Shown: in pieces, positions 56,157 through 64,000 of the stretch
How positions within the stretch are numbered: the stretch's first letter is position 1
Layout: each line of letters starts with the position of its first letter
Assembly: GCA_963726615.1 (NCBI GenBank)
Contig: CAVSCX010000011.1
Coordinates: 248,001-312,000, forward strand
Source of the DNA: CAWDZK01 sp963726615
GTDB taxonomy: Bacteria > Actinomycetota > Actinomycetes > JACCUZ01
Direction: 5' to 3'
DNA: 64,000 nucleotides
Notes under the pieces: generated by a model
The model's database searches: none
What the model was told of the DNA's origin: nothing
Seen by the model: only the letters and a program-made list of their open reading frames with translations
Position numbers and translations under genes: made by a program

Positions 56157-56447
56157 ATGTTCCGTTCCCTCGGTGCGCCCGAGATCATCCTCATCCTCGT
56201 GGTGCTGGTCCTCCTCTTCGGCGCCAAGCGGCTCCCCGACGCGGCGCGCAGCCTCGGCCGCTCGATGCGGATCTTCAAGTCCGAGGTCAAGGAGATGGGC
56301 AACGACGGGCACGACGAGCCCCCGACCCAGCAGGCGCAGACCCCGCGCGAGGTCGAGGGACGGGTCGTGGACCCGGCTCCTGTCGCTCCGCCGGCCGAGC
56401 CCCAGCGGGCCACCACGCCCGGGGAGCACCCCGAGCGCGACCGCTGA
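56157..56447 (+). CDS. tatA: Twin-arginine translocase subunit TatA
   Basis: A 96-residue protein. The N-terminal helix (PEIILILVVLVLLFGAKRLPDAARSLG) and amphipathic helix (SMRIFKSEVKEMG) with the FGxKRLPD hinge are typical of TatA. A proline- and acid-rich tail follows. It forms the transmembrane pore patch for folded proteins together with TatC, encoded 45 bp downstream. CAGAGGTG is the ribosome site. Confidence 0.95.
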   Translation: MFRSLGAPEIILILVVLVLLFGAKRLPDAARSLGRSMRIFKSEVKEMGNDGHDEPPTQQAQTPREVEGRVVDPAPVAPPAEPQRATTPGEHPERDR

Positions 56448-56492
56448 CCCGGTCTCCCCCCGACCGGCTCAGCACGATCCGGAGCAGCCCAG

Positions 56493-57431
56493 GTGGTCAC
56501 GTTGAGCAGCCGTGCCCGTGCCGGCCGGAACTCCGCGCGGGACCCCGAGGGGCGGATGTCCCTCACCGAGCACCTGCGCGAGCTGCGGGTCCGGCTGGTC
56601 CGCTCGGTGCTGGCCATCGTCGTCTGCTCGATCGCGGCAGCCTTCTTCTACAAGACCTACCTGTTCGACTTCGTCATCGCGCCGTTCTACGAGATCGGTG
56701 CGGACCATCCCGACGCGACCCTCAACTTCGGCAACATCGGCGACCCGTTCACCTTCGCGCTGAAGATCTGCGCGATGACCGGTCTGCTCGCCGCCAGCCC
56801 CGTCTGGCTCTGGAACCTGTGGGGCTTCGTCGCGCCCGGGCTGCACCAGCGCGAGAAGCGCTACGGCATCGCGTTCGTCGCGGTCAGCGTCCCGCTGTTC
56901 TTCAGTGGCGTGGCGCTCGCCTACATCTTCCTGCCCAAGGGGTTCGACCTGCTGATCGGCTTCAACCCGGACCCTGAGCGGGTGGCCAACATCATCGGCC
57001 TGAACGACTACCTGTCGTTCGTCATCCGGATGTTCCTCGTCTTCGGCATCGCGTTCATCCTGCCGGTCTTCCTGGTCGGGATGAACCTCGCCGGCGTCGT
57101 CAGCGGGCGGCAGCTGCTCCGGGCCTGGCGCCCGGTCATCCTCGGCGCCTTCGTGTTCGCGGCGGTTGCCACCCCGTCCGGAGACCCGTGGACGATGACG
57201 GCCCTCGCCACACCGATGCTGTTCCTCTACTACGTCGCCGCCGGCCTGTCGCTGCTCACCGACCGGCGCCGGGCCCGGGCCGGGGTCGACGGCGTGGACT
57301 ACGCCACGCTGGACGACGACGAGGCCAGCCCGCTGTCCTACCGCAGTGTGCCTCTTGACGAGCTCGACGAGCCCGGTGAGCCCGGCGACGACGGCCCGGC
57401 CGGCGACGACGCCGGTCGCGACCGGCCCTGA
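56493..57431 (+). CDS. tatC: Twin-arginine translocase subunit TatC
   Basis: A 312-residue six-helix protein that recognises Tat signal peptides. It has MSLTEHLRELRVRLVRSVLAIVVC at the start, the conserved Glu-containing periplasmic loops (NFGNIGDPFTFALKICAMTGLLAASPVWLWNLWGFVAPGLHQREKR), and FGIAFILPVFLVGMNLAGVV. The GTG at 56493 follows GGAG; an internal ATG near residue 22 (MSLTEHLREL) is also possible. The tail is acidic (about 45 residues). Confidence 0.95.
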   Translation: MVTLSSRARAGRNSARDPEGRMSLTEHLRELRVRLVRSVLAIVVCSIAAAFFYKTYLFDFVIAPFYEIGADHPDATLNFGNIGDPFTFALKICAMTGLLAASPVWLWNLWGFVAPGLHQREKRYGIAFVAVSVPLFFSGVALAYIFLPKGFDLLIGFNPDPERVANIIGLNDYLSFVIRMFLVFGIAFILPVFLVGMNLAGVVSGRQLLRAWRPVILGAFVFAAVATPSGDPWTMTALATPMLFLYYVAAGLSLLTDRRRARAGVDGVDYATLDDDEASPLSYRSVPLDELDEPGEPGDDGPAGDDAGRDRP

Positions 57432-57435
57432 CCAC

Positions 57436-57441
57436 TAGCCT
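57436..57441 (+). promoter_or_regulatory. Leaderless-type -10 hexamer of the lipid kinase
   Basis: TAGCCT, 7 nt before the GTG at 57449. Confidence 0.45.
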
Positions 57442-57448
57442 TCGGCGC

Positions 57449-58321
57449 GTGACCCGCCGGCTCGCCCTGATCGTCAACCCGGTCTCCGGCAAGGGCCGCG
57501 GCGGGCGGCTGCTCCAGCCGGTGGCAGCTGCGCTGCGACGCACCGGTGCCGAGCTCGTGGTCCTGGTCGGCCGGGACGCCGCCGAGGCGTCCGGCCAGCT
57601 GCGCGAGGAAGTGTCCGCCGGGGTCGACGGCGTTGTCGCTGTCGGCGGCGACGGGCTGGTGCATCTCGCGATCCAGGTGGTCGCGGGCACCGACGTCCCG
57701 CTGGGCGTGGTGCCGGCCGGCACCGGCAACGACGTGGCCCGGGCCCTCGGCATCGGTCTCGCCGCCCCGGTGGCGGCGGTCGACCTGGTCGGCGGCGGGC
57801 GCACCCGGACGGTCGACCTCGGCCGGGCCGACGGACGCTGGTTCGCGGGAGTCCTCGGCTCGGGCTTCGACTCGATGGTGAACGAGCGCGCCAACAGGAT
57901 GCGGTGGCCGAGCGGGCGCAGCCGCTACAACGTCGCGATCCTCGCCGAGCTGCGCACGTTCCGGCCGGTGCCCTACGTCCTGGAGCTCGACGGCGAGCAG
58001 TGGACGACGAAGGCCATGCTGGTGGCCGTGGGCAACGGCCCGTCGTACGGCGGCGGGATGAAGGTCTGCCCGGACGCGGACCTGGCGGACGGCCTGCTCG
58101 ACGTGACCGTCCTGGGGCCGATCTCCCGGCCGGAGTTCCTGCGGGTCTTCCCGACCGTCTACCGGGGCACGCACGTCCGGCACCGCGCGGTGACGGTGCG
58201 CCGGGCACGCACCGTCGTGCTGAGGTCCGAGGGCGTCACCGCCTACGCCGACGGTGAGCGGGTGGCGACCCTGCCCGTGCGCTGCGAGGCGGTGCCCTCG
58301 GCGTTGCGCGTCTTCTGCTGA
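57449..58321 (+). CDS. Diacylglycerol kinase-family lipid kinase (YegS/DagK-like)
   Basis: A 290-residue enzyme. RLALIVNPVSGKGRGGRLL is the start. The nucleotide-binding GGDG is at 66-69 (VVAVGGDGLVHLAIQ) and PAGTGNDVARALG at 89-101. The C-terminal beta domain has GNGPSYGGGMKVCPDADLADGLLDV and the acidic metal site. It phosphorylates diacylglycerol or sphingosine-like lipids for phospholipid recycling. It begins 17 bp after tatC. Confidence 0.92.
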   Translation: MTRRLALIVNPVSGKGRGGRLLQPVAAALRRTGAELVVLVGRDAAEASGQLREEVSAGVDGVVAVGGDGLVHLAIQVVAGTDVPLGVVPAGTGNDVARALGIGLAAPVAAVDLVGGGRTRTVDLGRADGRWFAGVLGSGFDSMVNERANRMRWPSGRSRYNVAILAELRTFRPVPYVLELDGEQWTTKAMLVAVGNGPSYGGGMKVCPDADLADGLLDVTVLGPISRPEFLRVFPTVYRGTHVRHRAVTVRRARTVVLRSEGVTAYADGERVATLPVRCEAVPSALRVFC

Positions 58322-58344
58322 CAGGAGCAGCGACCCACGGAACG

Positions 58345-58350
58345 TAGGGT
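58345..58350 (+). promoter_or_regulatory. Leaderless-type -10 hexamer of helY
   Basis: TAGGGT, 7 nt before the ATG at 58358. Confidence 0.55.
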
Positions 58351-58357
58351 TGGTCGC

Positions 58358-61093
58358 ATGGCAACCCCCGCGCAGCGGTACACCGACGCGCGGCGGCGCC
58401 AGACCCGCAACGGCAGCCCTCTGGCCTCGTTCCTGCCGCTGTACCCCTTCGGACTGGACCGTTTCCAGACCCGTGCCTGTGCGGCGCTGGAGTCCGGCCG
58501 AGGCGTGCTGGTCGCGGCCCCGACCGGCGCCGGCAAGACCGTCGTCGGCGAGTTCGCCGTGCACCTTGCCCTGGCCGAGGGTCGCAAGTGCTTCTACACG
58601 ACCCCGATCAAGGCGCTGTCCAACCAGAAGTACGCCGACCTGGTCGCGCGCTACGGCGCGGACCGGGTGGGTCTGCTGACCGGCGACAACAGCGTCAACG
58701 GCGAGGCCCCCGTGGTCGTGATGACCACCGAGGTGCTGCGCAACATGCTCTACGCCGGCAGCACCACGCTGGCCGGGCTCGGCTACGTCGTCATGGACGA
58801 GGTGCACTACCTCTCCGACCGGTTCCGCGGCGCTGTCTGGGAAGAGGTGATCATCCACCTCCCCGAGTCGGTGGTGCTCGTGTCGCTGTCGGCGACCGTG
58901 AGCAACGCCGAGGAGTTCGGCGACTGGCTCGGCACCGTGCGCGGCGAGACCGAGGTCGTCGTCGAGGAGCATCGGCCGGTCCCGCTCTGGCAGCACGTGA
59001 TGGCCGAGCGCCGGCTGTACGACCTCTTCGTGGAGGACAACAGCGAGAAGGCGACGGTCAACCCCGCGCTGGTGCGCCTGGCGCGGGAGCAGGACCGGTA
59101 CGCCCGCACCCACCAGCAGCGGCCGGGACGCGGCGGCCGGCGCCCGCGGTCCGTGGGTACGCCGAGCCGGGTGGAGGTGCTGGAGCGGCTGGACGCCGAG
59201 GGCCTGCTTCCCGCGATCACGTTCATCTTCAGCCGGGCCGGCTGCGACGCCGCCGTCGCCCAGTGCCTGCACGCCGGGCTGCGTCTGCTCACCGCGGACG
59301 AGGCGCACGAGGTGCGCGACTTCGTCGACGCCCGCTGCGTCGACATCCCGCGGGAGGACCTGCGGGTGCTGGGCTACGAGGAGTGGCGCGCCGCGCTGGA
59401 ACGGGGCATCGCCAGCCACCACGCCGGGATGCTGCCGACGTTCAAGGAGGTCGTCGAGCAGCTGTTCGTCCGCGGGCTGGTCAAGGCCGTCTTCGCCACG
59501 GAGACGCTCGCGCTCGGCATCAACATGCCCGCCCGGTCCGTCGTCCTCGAGCGGTTGGTGAAGTGGAACGGCGAGAGCCATGCCGACGTCACCCCGGGCG
59601 AGTACACCCAGCTCACCGGGCGGGCCGGACGACGAGGGATCGACGTCGAGGGCCACGCCGTGGTCGTGTGGTCGCCGGGGCTGGAGCCGGCCGCGCTGGC
59701 CGGCCTGGCGTCCACCCGGACCTATCCGCTGCGGTCCAGCTTCCGCCCGTCGTACAACATGGCGGTCAACCTGGTCGGCCAGTTCGGCCGGGACCGGGCC
59801 CGTGAGCTGCTCCTGGCGTCCTTCGCCCAGTTCCAGGCCGACCGCGCGGTTGTCGGCCTGGCCCGGCAGGTCACCCGCAACGAGGAGGGGCTGGCCGGCT
59901 ACAAGGAGGCGATGTCCTGTCACCTCGGGGACTTCCGCGAGTACGCGCGGCTGCGCAGGGCGATCTCGGACCGCGAGGCGTCCCTGGCGCGCTCCGGCAG
60001 CGCGAACCGCCGGGCCCAGGCAGCGGCCTCCCTGGAGGCCTTGCGCCCCGGCGACGTCATCGACGTGCCGGCCGGTCGCCGCGGCGGCCTGGTCGTGGTC
60101 CTCGACCCGGGCACCCAGAGCGGCTCCGCCGACCCGAGGCCCACGGTGCTCACCGCGGAGCGGCAGGTGCGCCGGCTCTCGCTGGCCGACTTCCCCGTGC
60201 CGGTGGAGGCGGTGCACCGGCTGCGGATCCCCAAGTCGTTCAACCCGCGCAACCCGGCGAGCCGGCGCGACCTCGCCTCGACGCTGCGCAACGCCAGGCT
60301 CGACGACCGTCCGCCGGCCCGGCCGCGGCGGTCCCGGGCGACCGCGGCCGACGACCGCGAGCTCGCCGACCTGCGATCCCGGATGCGGGCGCACCCGTGC
60401 CACGGCTGCGACGAGCGTGAGGAGCACGCCCGCTGGGCCGAGCGCTTCCACCGGCTGGCCCGTGAGACCGACGACCTGCGCCGCCGCGTCGGCGAACGCA
60501 CCCACACCATCGCGCGAACCTTCGACCGGATCTGCGACCTGCTCGAGGAGCTGGGCTACCTGCAGGGCGACACCGTCACCGACGCCGGCAGGTCGCTCGG
60601 GGCGCTGTACACCGAGCTGGACCTGCTCACCGCGGACTGCCTGCGAGCCGGGATCTGGAGCGGTCTCGAGCCGGCCGAGCTCGCCGCTGCGGTCTCGGCC
60701 CTGGTCTACGAGTCCCGCCGGGACGACGACACCGCCCCGCCGCCGCTGCCGTCGGGGCCGAGCCGCGAGGTGCTCGCGGAGATGCAGCGGCGCTGGCGCG
60801 GGCTGGAGGACCGCGAGCGCGCCCACCGGCTGACGCTCGCCAAGGAGCCGGACCCTCGGTTCGCGCTCGCCACGTGGGCGTGGGCCAGCGGCCGCTCGCT
60901 TGACGCGGTGCTGCGGGAGGTCGACCTGGCACCGGGGGACTTCGTCCGGTGGACCAAGCAGGTCATCGACCTGCTCGGACAGCTGGCCGACGCCGCCCGG
61001 CAGGGCGCCGGGACCGAGGAGGTCGGGCGGACCGCCCGCCGGGCGAGCGACCTGCTCCGGCGGGGCGTTGTCGCCTACACGTCCGTGGCCTGA
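58358..61093 (+). CDS. helY: Ski2/Mtr4-like DExH helicase HelY
   Basis: A 911-residue helicase. Walker A APTGAGKT is at 54-61, motif Ia TTPIKALSNQKY, DEVH at 147-150, motif III LSATVSNAEEFGDWLG, motif V ATETLALGINMPARSVVLE and motif VI QLTGRAGRRGIDVEG. The C-terminal half is the Ski2/Mtr4 arch-like and helical-bundle part, including a cysteine/histidine segment HPCHGCDEREEHARW. It is probably an RNA helicase in RNA processing. A hairpin follows at 61108-61139. Confidence 0.94.
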   Translation: MATPAQRYTDARRRQTRNGSPLASFLPLYPFGLDRFQTRACAALESGRGVLVAAPTGAGKTVVGEFAVHLALAEGRKCFYTTPIKALSNQKYADLVARYGADRVGLLTGDNSVNGEAPVVVMTTEVLRNMLYAGSTTLAGLGYVVMDEVHYLSDRFRGAVWEEVIIHLPESVVLVSLSATVSNAEEFGDWLGTVRGETEVVVEEHRPVPLWQHVMAERRLYDLFVEDNSEKATVNPALVRLAREQDRYARTHQQRPGRGGRRPRSVGTPSRVEVLERLDAEGLLPAITFIFSRAGCDAAVAQCLHAGLRLLTADEAHEVRDFVDARCVDIPREDLRVLGYEEWRAALERGIASHHAGMLPTFKEVVEQLFVRGLVKAVFATETLALGINMPARSVVLERLVKWNGESHADVTPGEYTQLTGRAGRRGIDVEGHAVVVWSPGLEPAALAGLASTRTYPLRSSFRPSYNMAVNLVGQFGRDRARELLLASFAQFQADRAVVGLARQVTRNEEGLAGYKEAMSCHLGDFREYARLRRAISDREASLARSGSANRRAQAAASLEALRPGDVIDVPAGRRGGLVVVLDPGTQSGSADPRPTVLTAERQVRRLSLADFPVPVEAVHRLRIPKSFNPRNPASRRDLASTLRNARLDDRPPARPRRSRATAADDRELADLRSRMRAHPCHGCDEREEHARWAERFHRLARETDDLRRRVGERTHTIARTFDRICDLLEELGYLQGDTVTDAGRSLGALYTELDLLTADCLRAGIWSGLEPAELAAAVSALVYESRRDDDTAPPPLPSGPSREVLAEMQRRWRGLEDRERAHRLTLAKEPDPRFALATWAWASGRSLDAVLREVDLAPGDFVRWTKQVIDLLGQLADAARQGAGTEEVGRTARRASDLLRRGVVAYTSVA

Positions 61094-61107
61094 GTCCGGC
61101 CGGGGCG

Positions 61108-61139
61108 GGACGCCGGTCAGACCCCCGGTCTCAGCGTCC
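61108..61139 (+). terminator. Hairpin terminator after helY
   Basis: Outer arms GGACGC/GCGTCC and inner arms AGACC/GGTCT around CCC, 15 bp past the stop. Confidence 0.5.
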
Positions 61140-61161
61140 TGACGACCGCACGCTCGAGAAC

Positions 61162-61167
61162 TAGGCT
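61162..61167 (+). promoter_or_regulatory. Candidate -10 element (TAGGCT) of the DinB-like gene
   Basis: TAGGCT, 48 nt before the ATG at 61216, in the 122-bp gap after helY. Confidence 0.35.
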
Positions 61168-61215
61168 CGCCTCCGGGCGGGCCAGCCGGCCGCCCGGTGA
61201 GCGGATGGAGCCCTC

Positions 61216-61749
61216 ATGACAGCTCCGGTGGACATCTGGCGACAGGTCGCCGACAGGTGGACCGAGGTCTACGCCTCGATCGGCGACGACCAGTGGGACG
61301 ACAAGACCCCGTGCGAGGGCTGGACGGTGCGCGAGCTCGTCGACCACCTGCGGTGGCACGCGACGGCCCTGCGCATGCTCGGTGCCGACACCGGGCCGGG
61401 TGATGACTGGACGAAGATCCGCTCGGCGCTGGAGGCCGTCCTGTCCGACCCTGCTGGCCTGCAGGGAACCGTCGAGGAGTTCGGCGGCATGCCCGAGCAC
61501 GACCTGGCCGCCTTCCTGATCGGAGACCGGCTCATCCACACGTGGGACCTCGCCCGATCGATCGGCGTCGACGAAACCCTGCCGCCGAACGCTGTCGCGG
61601 TGACGATGGCCGGCCTGCAGCACGTGCCGCCCGTGCTCCTGCGGGGTCGGAACCCCCTCGGCCTGTACATGATGGGGGACCCGGTCCAGGTGCCTGACGA
61701 CGCCAGCGACCAGGACAAGATGCTCGCCTTCAGCGGTCGCCAGCCCTGA
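61216..61749 (+). CDS. TIGR03086/mycothiol-dependent maleylpyruvate isomerase-type (DinB-like) protein
   Basis: A 177-residue helical-bundle metal protein. The family start is VDIWRQVADRWTEVYASIGDDQWDDKTPCEGWTVRELVDHLRWHA (His44, His48), and the third ligand region is IGDRLIHTWDLARSIG (His108). These DinB-type proteins bind a divalent metal, and some use mycothiol as cofactor, which suits an organism with mshC. The reaction here is unknown. GGATGGAG precedes the ATG. The large regulator gene starts 17 bp past its stop, so they may be co-transcribed. Confidence 0.87.
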   Translation: MTAPVDIWRQVADRWTEVYASIGDDQWDDKTPCEGWTVRELVDHLRWHATALRMLGADTGPGDDWTKIRSALEAVLSDPAGLQGTVEEFGGMPEHDLAAFLIGDRLIHTWDLARSIGVDETLPPNAVAVTMAGLQHVPPVLLRGRNPLGLYMMGDPVQVPDDASDQDKMLAFSGRQP

Positions 61750-61765
61750 TGCGCGACGTGGCCCC

Positions 61766-64000
61766 GTGAGTGGGCCGCCGAGGCGCGGAAACCTTCCGCT
61801 CCCGGCCACACCGCTCGTCGGACGGGAGGGGCTGCTCGCCGAGGTCGCTGACCTCGTCCGGGCCAACCCCCTCGTCACGCTGAGCGGCGTCGGCGGTGTC
61901 GGCAAGACCCGCCTGGCGCTCGCGGTGGGTGCCGAGATGGCAGCTGAGTTCCCCGACGGGGTGTGGATGGTCGAGCTCGCGCCGATCGGTGACCCCGCAT
62001 CGGTACCGGTGGCGATCGCCACGGCACTGGGTGTGACCCCACAGGGCGATGCCGACGTGATCGACACCGTGGCCGAAGCGGTGGCCGCGCGTCGGGTCCT
62101 GCTGGTGGTGGACAACTGCGAACACGTGCAGGCCGCAGCAACGGCAGCCATCGGAAGGATCCTCGCGCAGTCCGGGAGCGCCAAGATCCTGGCCACGTCG
62201 CGGGAGTACCTGTGGACCGCCGGCGAGGCGCTGCTGGCGGTCTCGCCACTGGCGCTCGAGGGCGGAGCGTCCTCCGATGCCGTCTTGCTGTTCGTCGAGC
62301 GAGCTCGCAGAGTTCGCCCCGGCTTCGGTGTGCACGAGCCCGAGACGGCCGACGCGGTGATCGAGATCTGCGAGACCCTCGACGGGCTCCCGCTGGGCAT
62401 CGAGCTGGCGGCCGCCCGGATGGCCGCCATGTCGGCCGTCGAGGTCAGGGACAGGCTCGACAGCCGCTTCCGGCTGCTGACCGGGCCGGAGCACGGGCCC
62501 GAGCGCCAGTCGACGCTGCGGCACGCGGTCGGCTGGTCGTACGACCTGCTGGACGATGACGAACGCGAGCTGCTGCGCATCGCGTCGGTGTTCGCCGGAG
62601 GCTTCGACCTCCCGGACATCTGCGCGGTGGCCGAGGCCGCGGACGAGGTGGACATCCTCGGGCGGCTCGACTCGCTGGTCCGCAAGTCACTCATCGTCGC
62701 CGACCATGCCGTCGCCCGCACCAGGTACCGCCTGTTCGAGACCATCCGGCAGTTCGCCGAGAATCGGTTGTCGGAGACCGGCGCGAGCGAGCTGACGAGG
62801 GATCGGCACGCCGCGCGGTTCGGGCGGGAGGCCGCGACCCGTTGGGAGCACTGGAACGGACCCGGATGGCGCGACGCCGTCGACTGGGTCGAGATCGAGC
62901 TCGCCAACCTTCGGGCTGCCTTTCGCTGGAGCGCCGCCCAAGGTCAACTGGAGGTGGCGACCGACATCGCCTCACACGCCGCACTCATGGGCGTCACGGT
63001 CGAGCTGTTCGAGACCGTCGGCTGGGCGGAAGATCTGCTGGACGCAGCGACCGCAGCCGATGTCCGCAGGCTGCCGCGCCTCTACACCGCGGCGGGCTTC
63101 GCCTGCTTCGTCGGACGTGCGCCGTCAGCAGTCGCTAACGCGCACCGGGCGACCGAGCTGGAGAAGCGGACGGGCTACGAGCCGTGCGAGCCCGGATACG
63201 CGACCTTCGTCGAGGCCCTTGGGCAGGTGTACTGCGGCCACCTCGATCGCTATGTGGAGCTCACCAGCACTCTCGTGGCGCTTCCGGGACCGGCGCGGGC
63301 GTACGGGATCGCCGCCTACGTCGACGGGCTCCAGTCGGCCGGACGCGTCGAGGAGGCACTCTCGCTCACCGAGCAGGCGGTCGCTGCCGCGCGCGAGGTG
63401 GGCAGTCCCTACTGGATCGCCTACACCCTGTGGATCGTGGGGCTGGCATTCTCGAAGGCCGACGCGCAGCGGGCGCTGTCGGCCTGGGACGAAGGCCTCG
63501 AGTTCGTCGGTGAGCACGGGGTCGGGTTCTTCGCCGGCTTCATGGCGCGCGACGCCGCGCGTCTGCACACCTCCGACGGAGAGCTCGACGCAGCCCTCGA
63601 CCTGTTCGGATCAGCGATCGAGGCGTTCTCCAGGGCGGGCACCGTGGTACAGCTCGTCATCACCCTCGCCAGCGTGCCCGCGCTGTTCGAGCGGCTCGAC
63701 CGGCTGGAAGCGGCCGCGACCCTGCTCGGCGCGATGTCCCGGGAGCCGGGAAGTGTGCACCACGTGCCCGAGCTGAGCGATCTCGGTCGCCGGCTGAGCG
63801 AGAGACTGGGCGGGGAGACGTCGTCGCAGCTCACCTCTCGCGGCGCCGAGATGGACCTGAGCGCTGCCGCCGGCTATGCCAGGGACCAGATCGAGCTGGC
63901 ACGCCGCGAGCTGGCCCCGGAGGCGGACCGCGCGCGTCCCTGGGGGCTGACCCGACGAGAGGTGCAGGTGCTGCGCGCCATCGCCGACGGCGCGACCACA
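61766..64000 (+). CDS. STAND-type LuxR-family regulator (NB-ARC, TPR, C-terminal HTH), cut at the window edge
   Basis: An open frame of 745 codons from a GTG at 61766 to the right edge with no stop. The start LPLPATPLVGREGLLAEVADLV leads into P-loop GVGGVGKTR (41-49). Walker B LLVVDN ends near 117 (Asp116), and GLPLGIELAAARMAAM and the winged-helix part WSYDLLDDDERELLRIASVFAGGFDL follow. TPR-like helices run from about 350 to 700. At the end GLTRREVQVLRAIADGATT is the start of a LuxR DNA-binding helix pair, so about 40 residues are missing. It senses an unknown signal by ATP-dependent oligomerisation. Confidence 0.9.
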   Translation, partial: MSGPPRRGNLPLPATPLVGREGLLAEVADLVRANPLVTLSGVGGVGKTRLALAVGAEMAAEFPDGVWMVELAPIGDPASVPVAIATALGVTPQGDADVIDTVAEAVAARRVLLVVDNCEHVQAAATAAIGRILAQSGSAKILATSREYLWTAGEALLAVSPLALEGGASSDAVLLFVERARRVRPGFGVHEPETADAVIEICETLDGLPLGIELAAARMAAMSAVEVRDRLDSRFRLLTGPEHGPERQSTLRHAVGWSYDLLDDDERELLRIASVFAGGFDLPDICAVAEAADEVDILGRLDSLVRKSLIVADHAVARTRYRLFETIRQFAENRLSETGASELTRDRHAARFGREAATRWEHWNGPGWRDAVDWVEIELANLRAAFRWSAAQGQLEVATDIASHAALMGVTVELFETVGWAEDLLDAATAADVRRLPRLYTAAGFACFVGRAPSAVANAHRATELEKRTGYEPCEPGYATFVEALGQVYCGHLDRYVELTSTLVALPGPARAYGIAAYVDGLQSAGRVEEALSLTEQAVAAAREVGSPYWIAYTLWIVGLAFSKADAQRALSAWDEGLEFVGEHGVGFFAGFMARDAARLHTSDGELDAALDLFGSAIEAFSRAGTVVQLVITLASVPALFERLDRLEAAATLLGAMSREPGSVHHVPELSDLGRRLSERLGGETSSQLTSRGAEMDLSAAAGYARDQIELARRELAPEADRARPWGLTRREVQVLRAIADGATT

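Noticed and set aside
57338..60826. A 1162-codon minus-strand open frame opposite tatC, the lipid kinase and helY
   Set aside because: It is a GC-driven shadow: no motifs, and Arg/Gly/Val-rich composition opposite well-supported genes.

Overview
The window is high-GC DNA from a free-living actinomycete. It carries a complete Pup-proteasome locus (arc, dop, pup, prcB, prcA, pafA, pafB, pafC), the mycothiol gene mshC, actinobacterial families of unknown function (DUF3090, SCO1664-type, DUF5703, DUF5709, PAC2), many GTG starts and many leaderless promoters of the form TAnnnT 6-8 nt before the start codon. Order and family cannot be fixed from this window alone; gene content fits an actinomycete outside the mycobacteria (Kineosporiales/Frankiales-like is only a guess).

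Layout. (1) 1-6.8 kb is an accessory hot spot. It holds the 5' end of a ferredoxin-NADP reductase gene, a small secreted protein and a giant BTAD/cyclase-like/AAA/TPR regulator. A second, frameshifted copy of the reductase 5' end follows, so the regulator block lies between 244-bp direct repeats. Next come a DUF421 membrane protein and a ~1-kb fossil integrative element at a tRNA-Leu(GAG) gene, with a duplicated tRNA 3' end, an integrase tail and a toxin-antitoxin pair. (2) 6.9-16.7 kb: M20 peptidase, APC transporter, DUF5703, an aldo/keto reductase and a luciferase-like oxidoreductase sharing a minimal divergent promoter, uppP, two divergent ECF sigma systems each coupled to a membrane partner, and a COG4315 lipoprotein. 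(3) 16.7-24.6 kb: Rieske protein, two paralogous M23 wall peptidases, a CorA-type transporter, then histidine phosphatase-DUF3090-SCO1664 kinase-like protein-mshC. (4) 24.6-38.6 kb: rfbB coupled to a GntR regulator, PAC2 protein, metH with a HAD phosphatase, an FtsX-type ABC exporter operon, an Fe-S RecB-like nuclease, a site-2 protease and TrmI. (5) 38.6-55.4 kb: the Pup-proteasome region, interrupted between prcA and pafA by a secreted DUF1906 protein, an apparently inactive M14-like secreted protein and a DUF5709 protein. (6) 55.4-64 kb: small zinc protein, tatA, tatC, a DAG-kinase-like lipid kinase, HelY helicase, a DinB-like protein and a large NB-ARC/TPR/LuxR regulator cut by the right edge.

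Functional threads. Arc, PrcA and PrcB form the gated proteasome; PafA ligates Pup, and Dop deamidates Pup (which ends in GGQ) and removes it. PafB/PafC form the linked DNA-damage transcription activator. TatA/TatC follow as in many actinobacteria. The histidine phosphatase and kinase-like gene beside mshC raise the possibility of a role in mycothiol synthesis. The pafB-pafC junction carries a four-copy 30-bp tandem repeat in which each unit repeats the stop/start overlap.

Both genes cut by the window edges (1-372 minus and 61766-64000 plus) were found by direct translation. Lengths, motif positions and identities were counted by eye.
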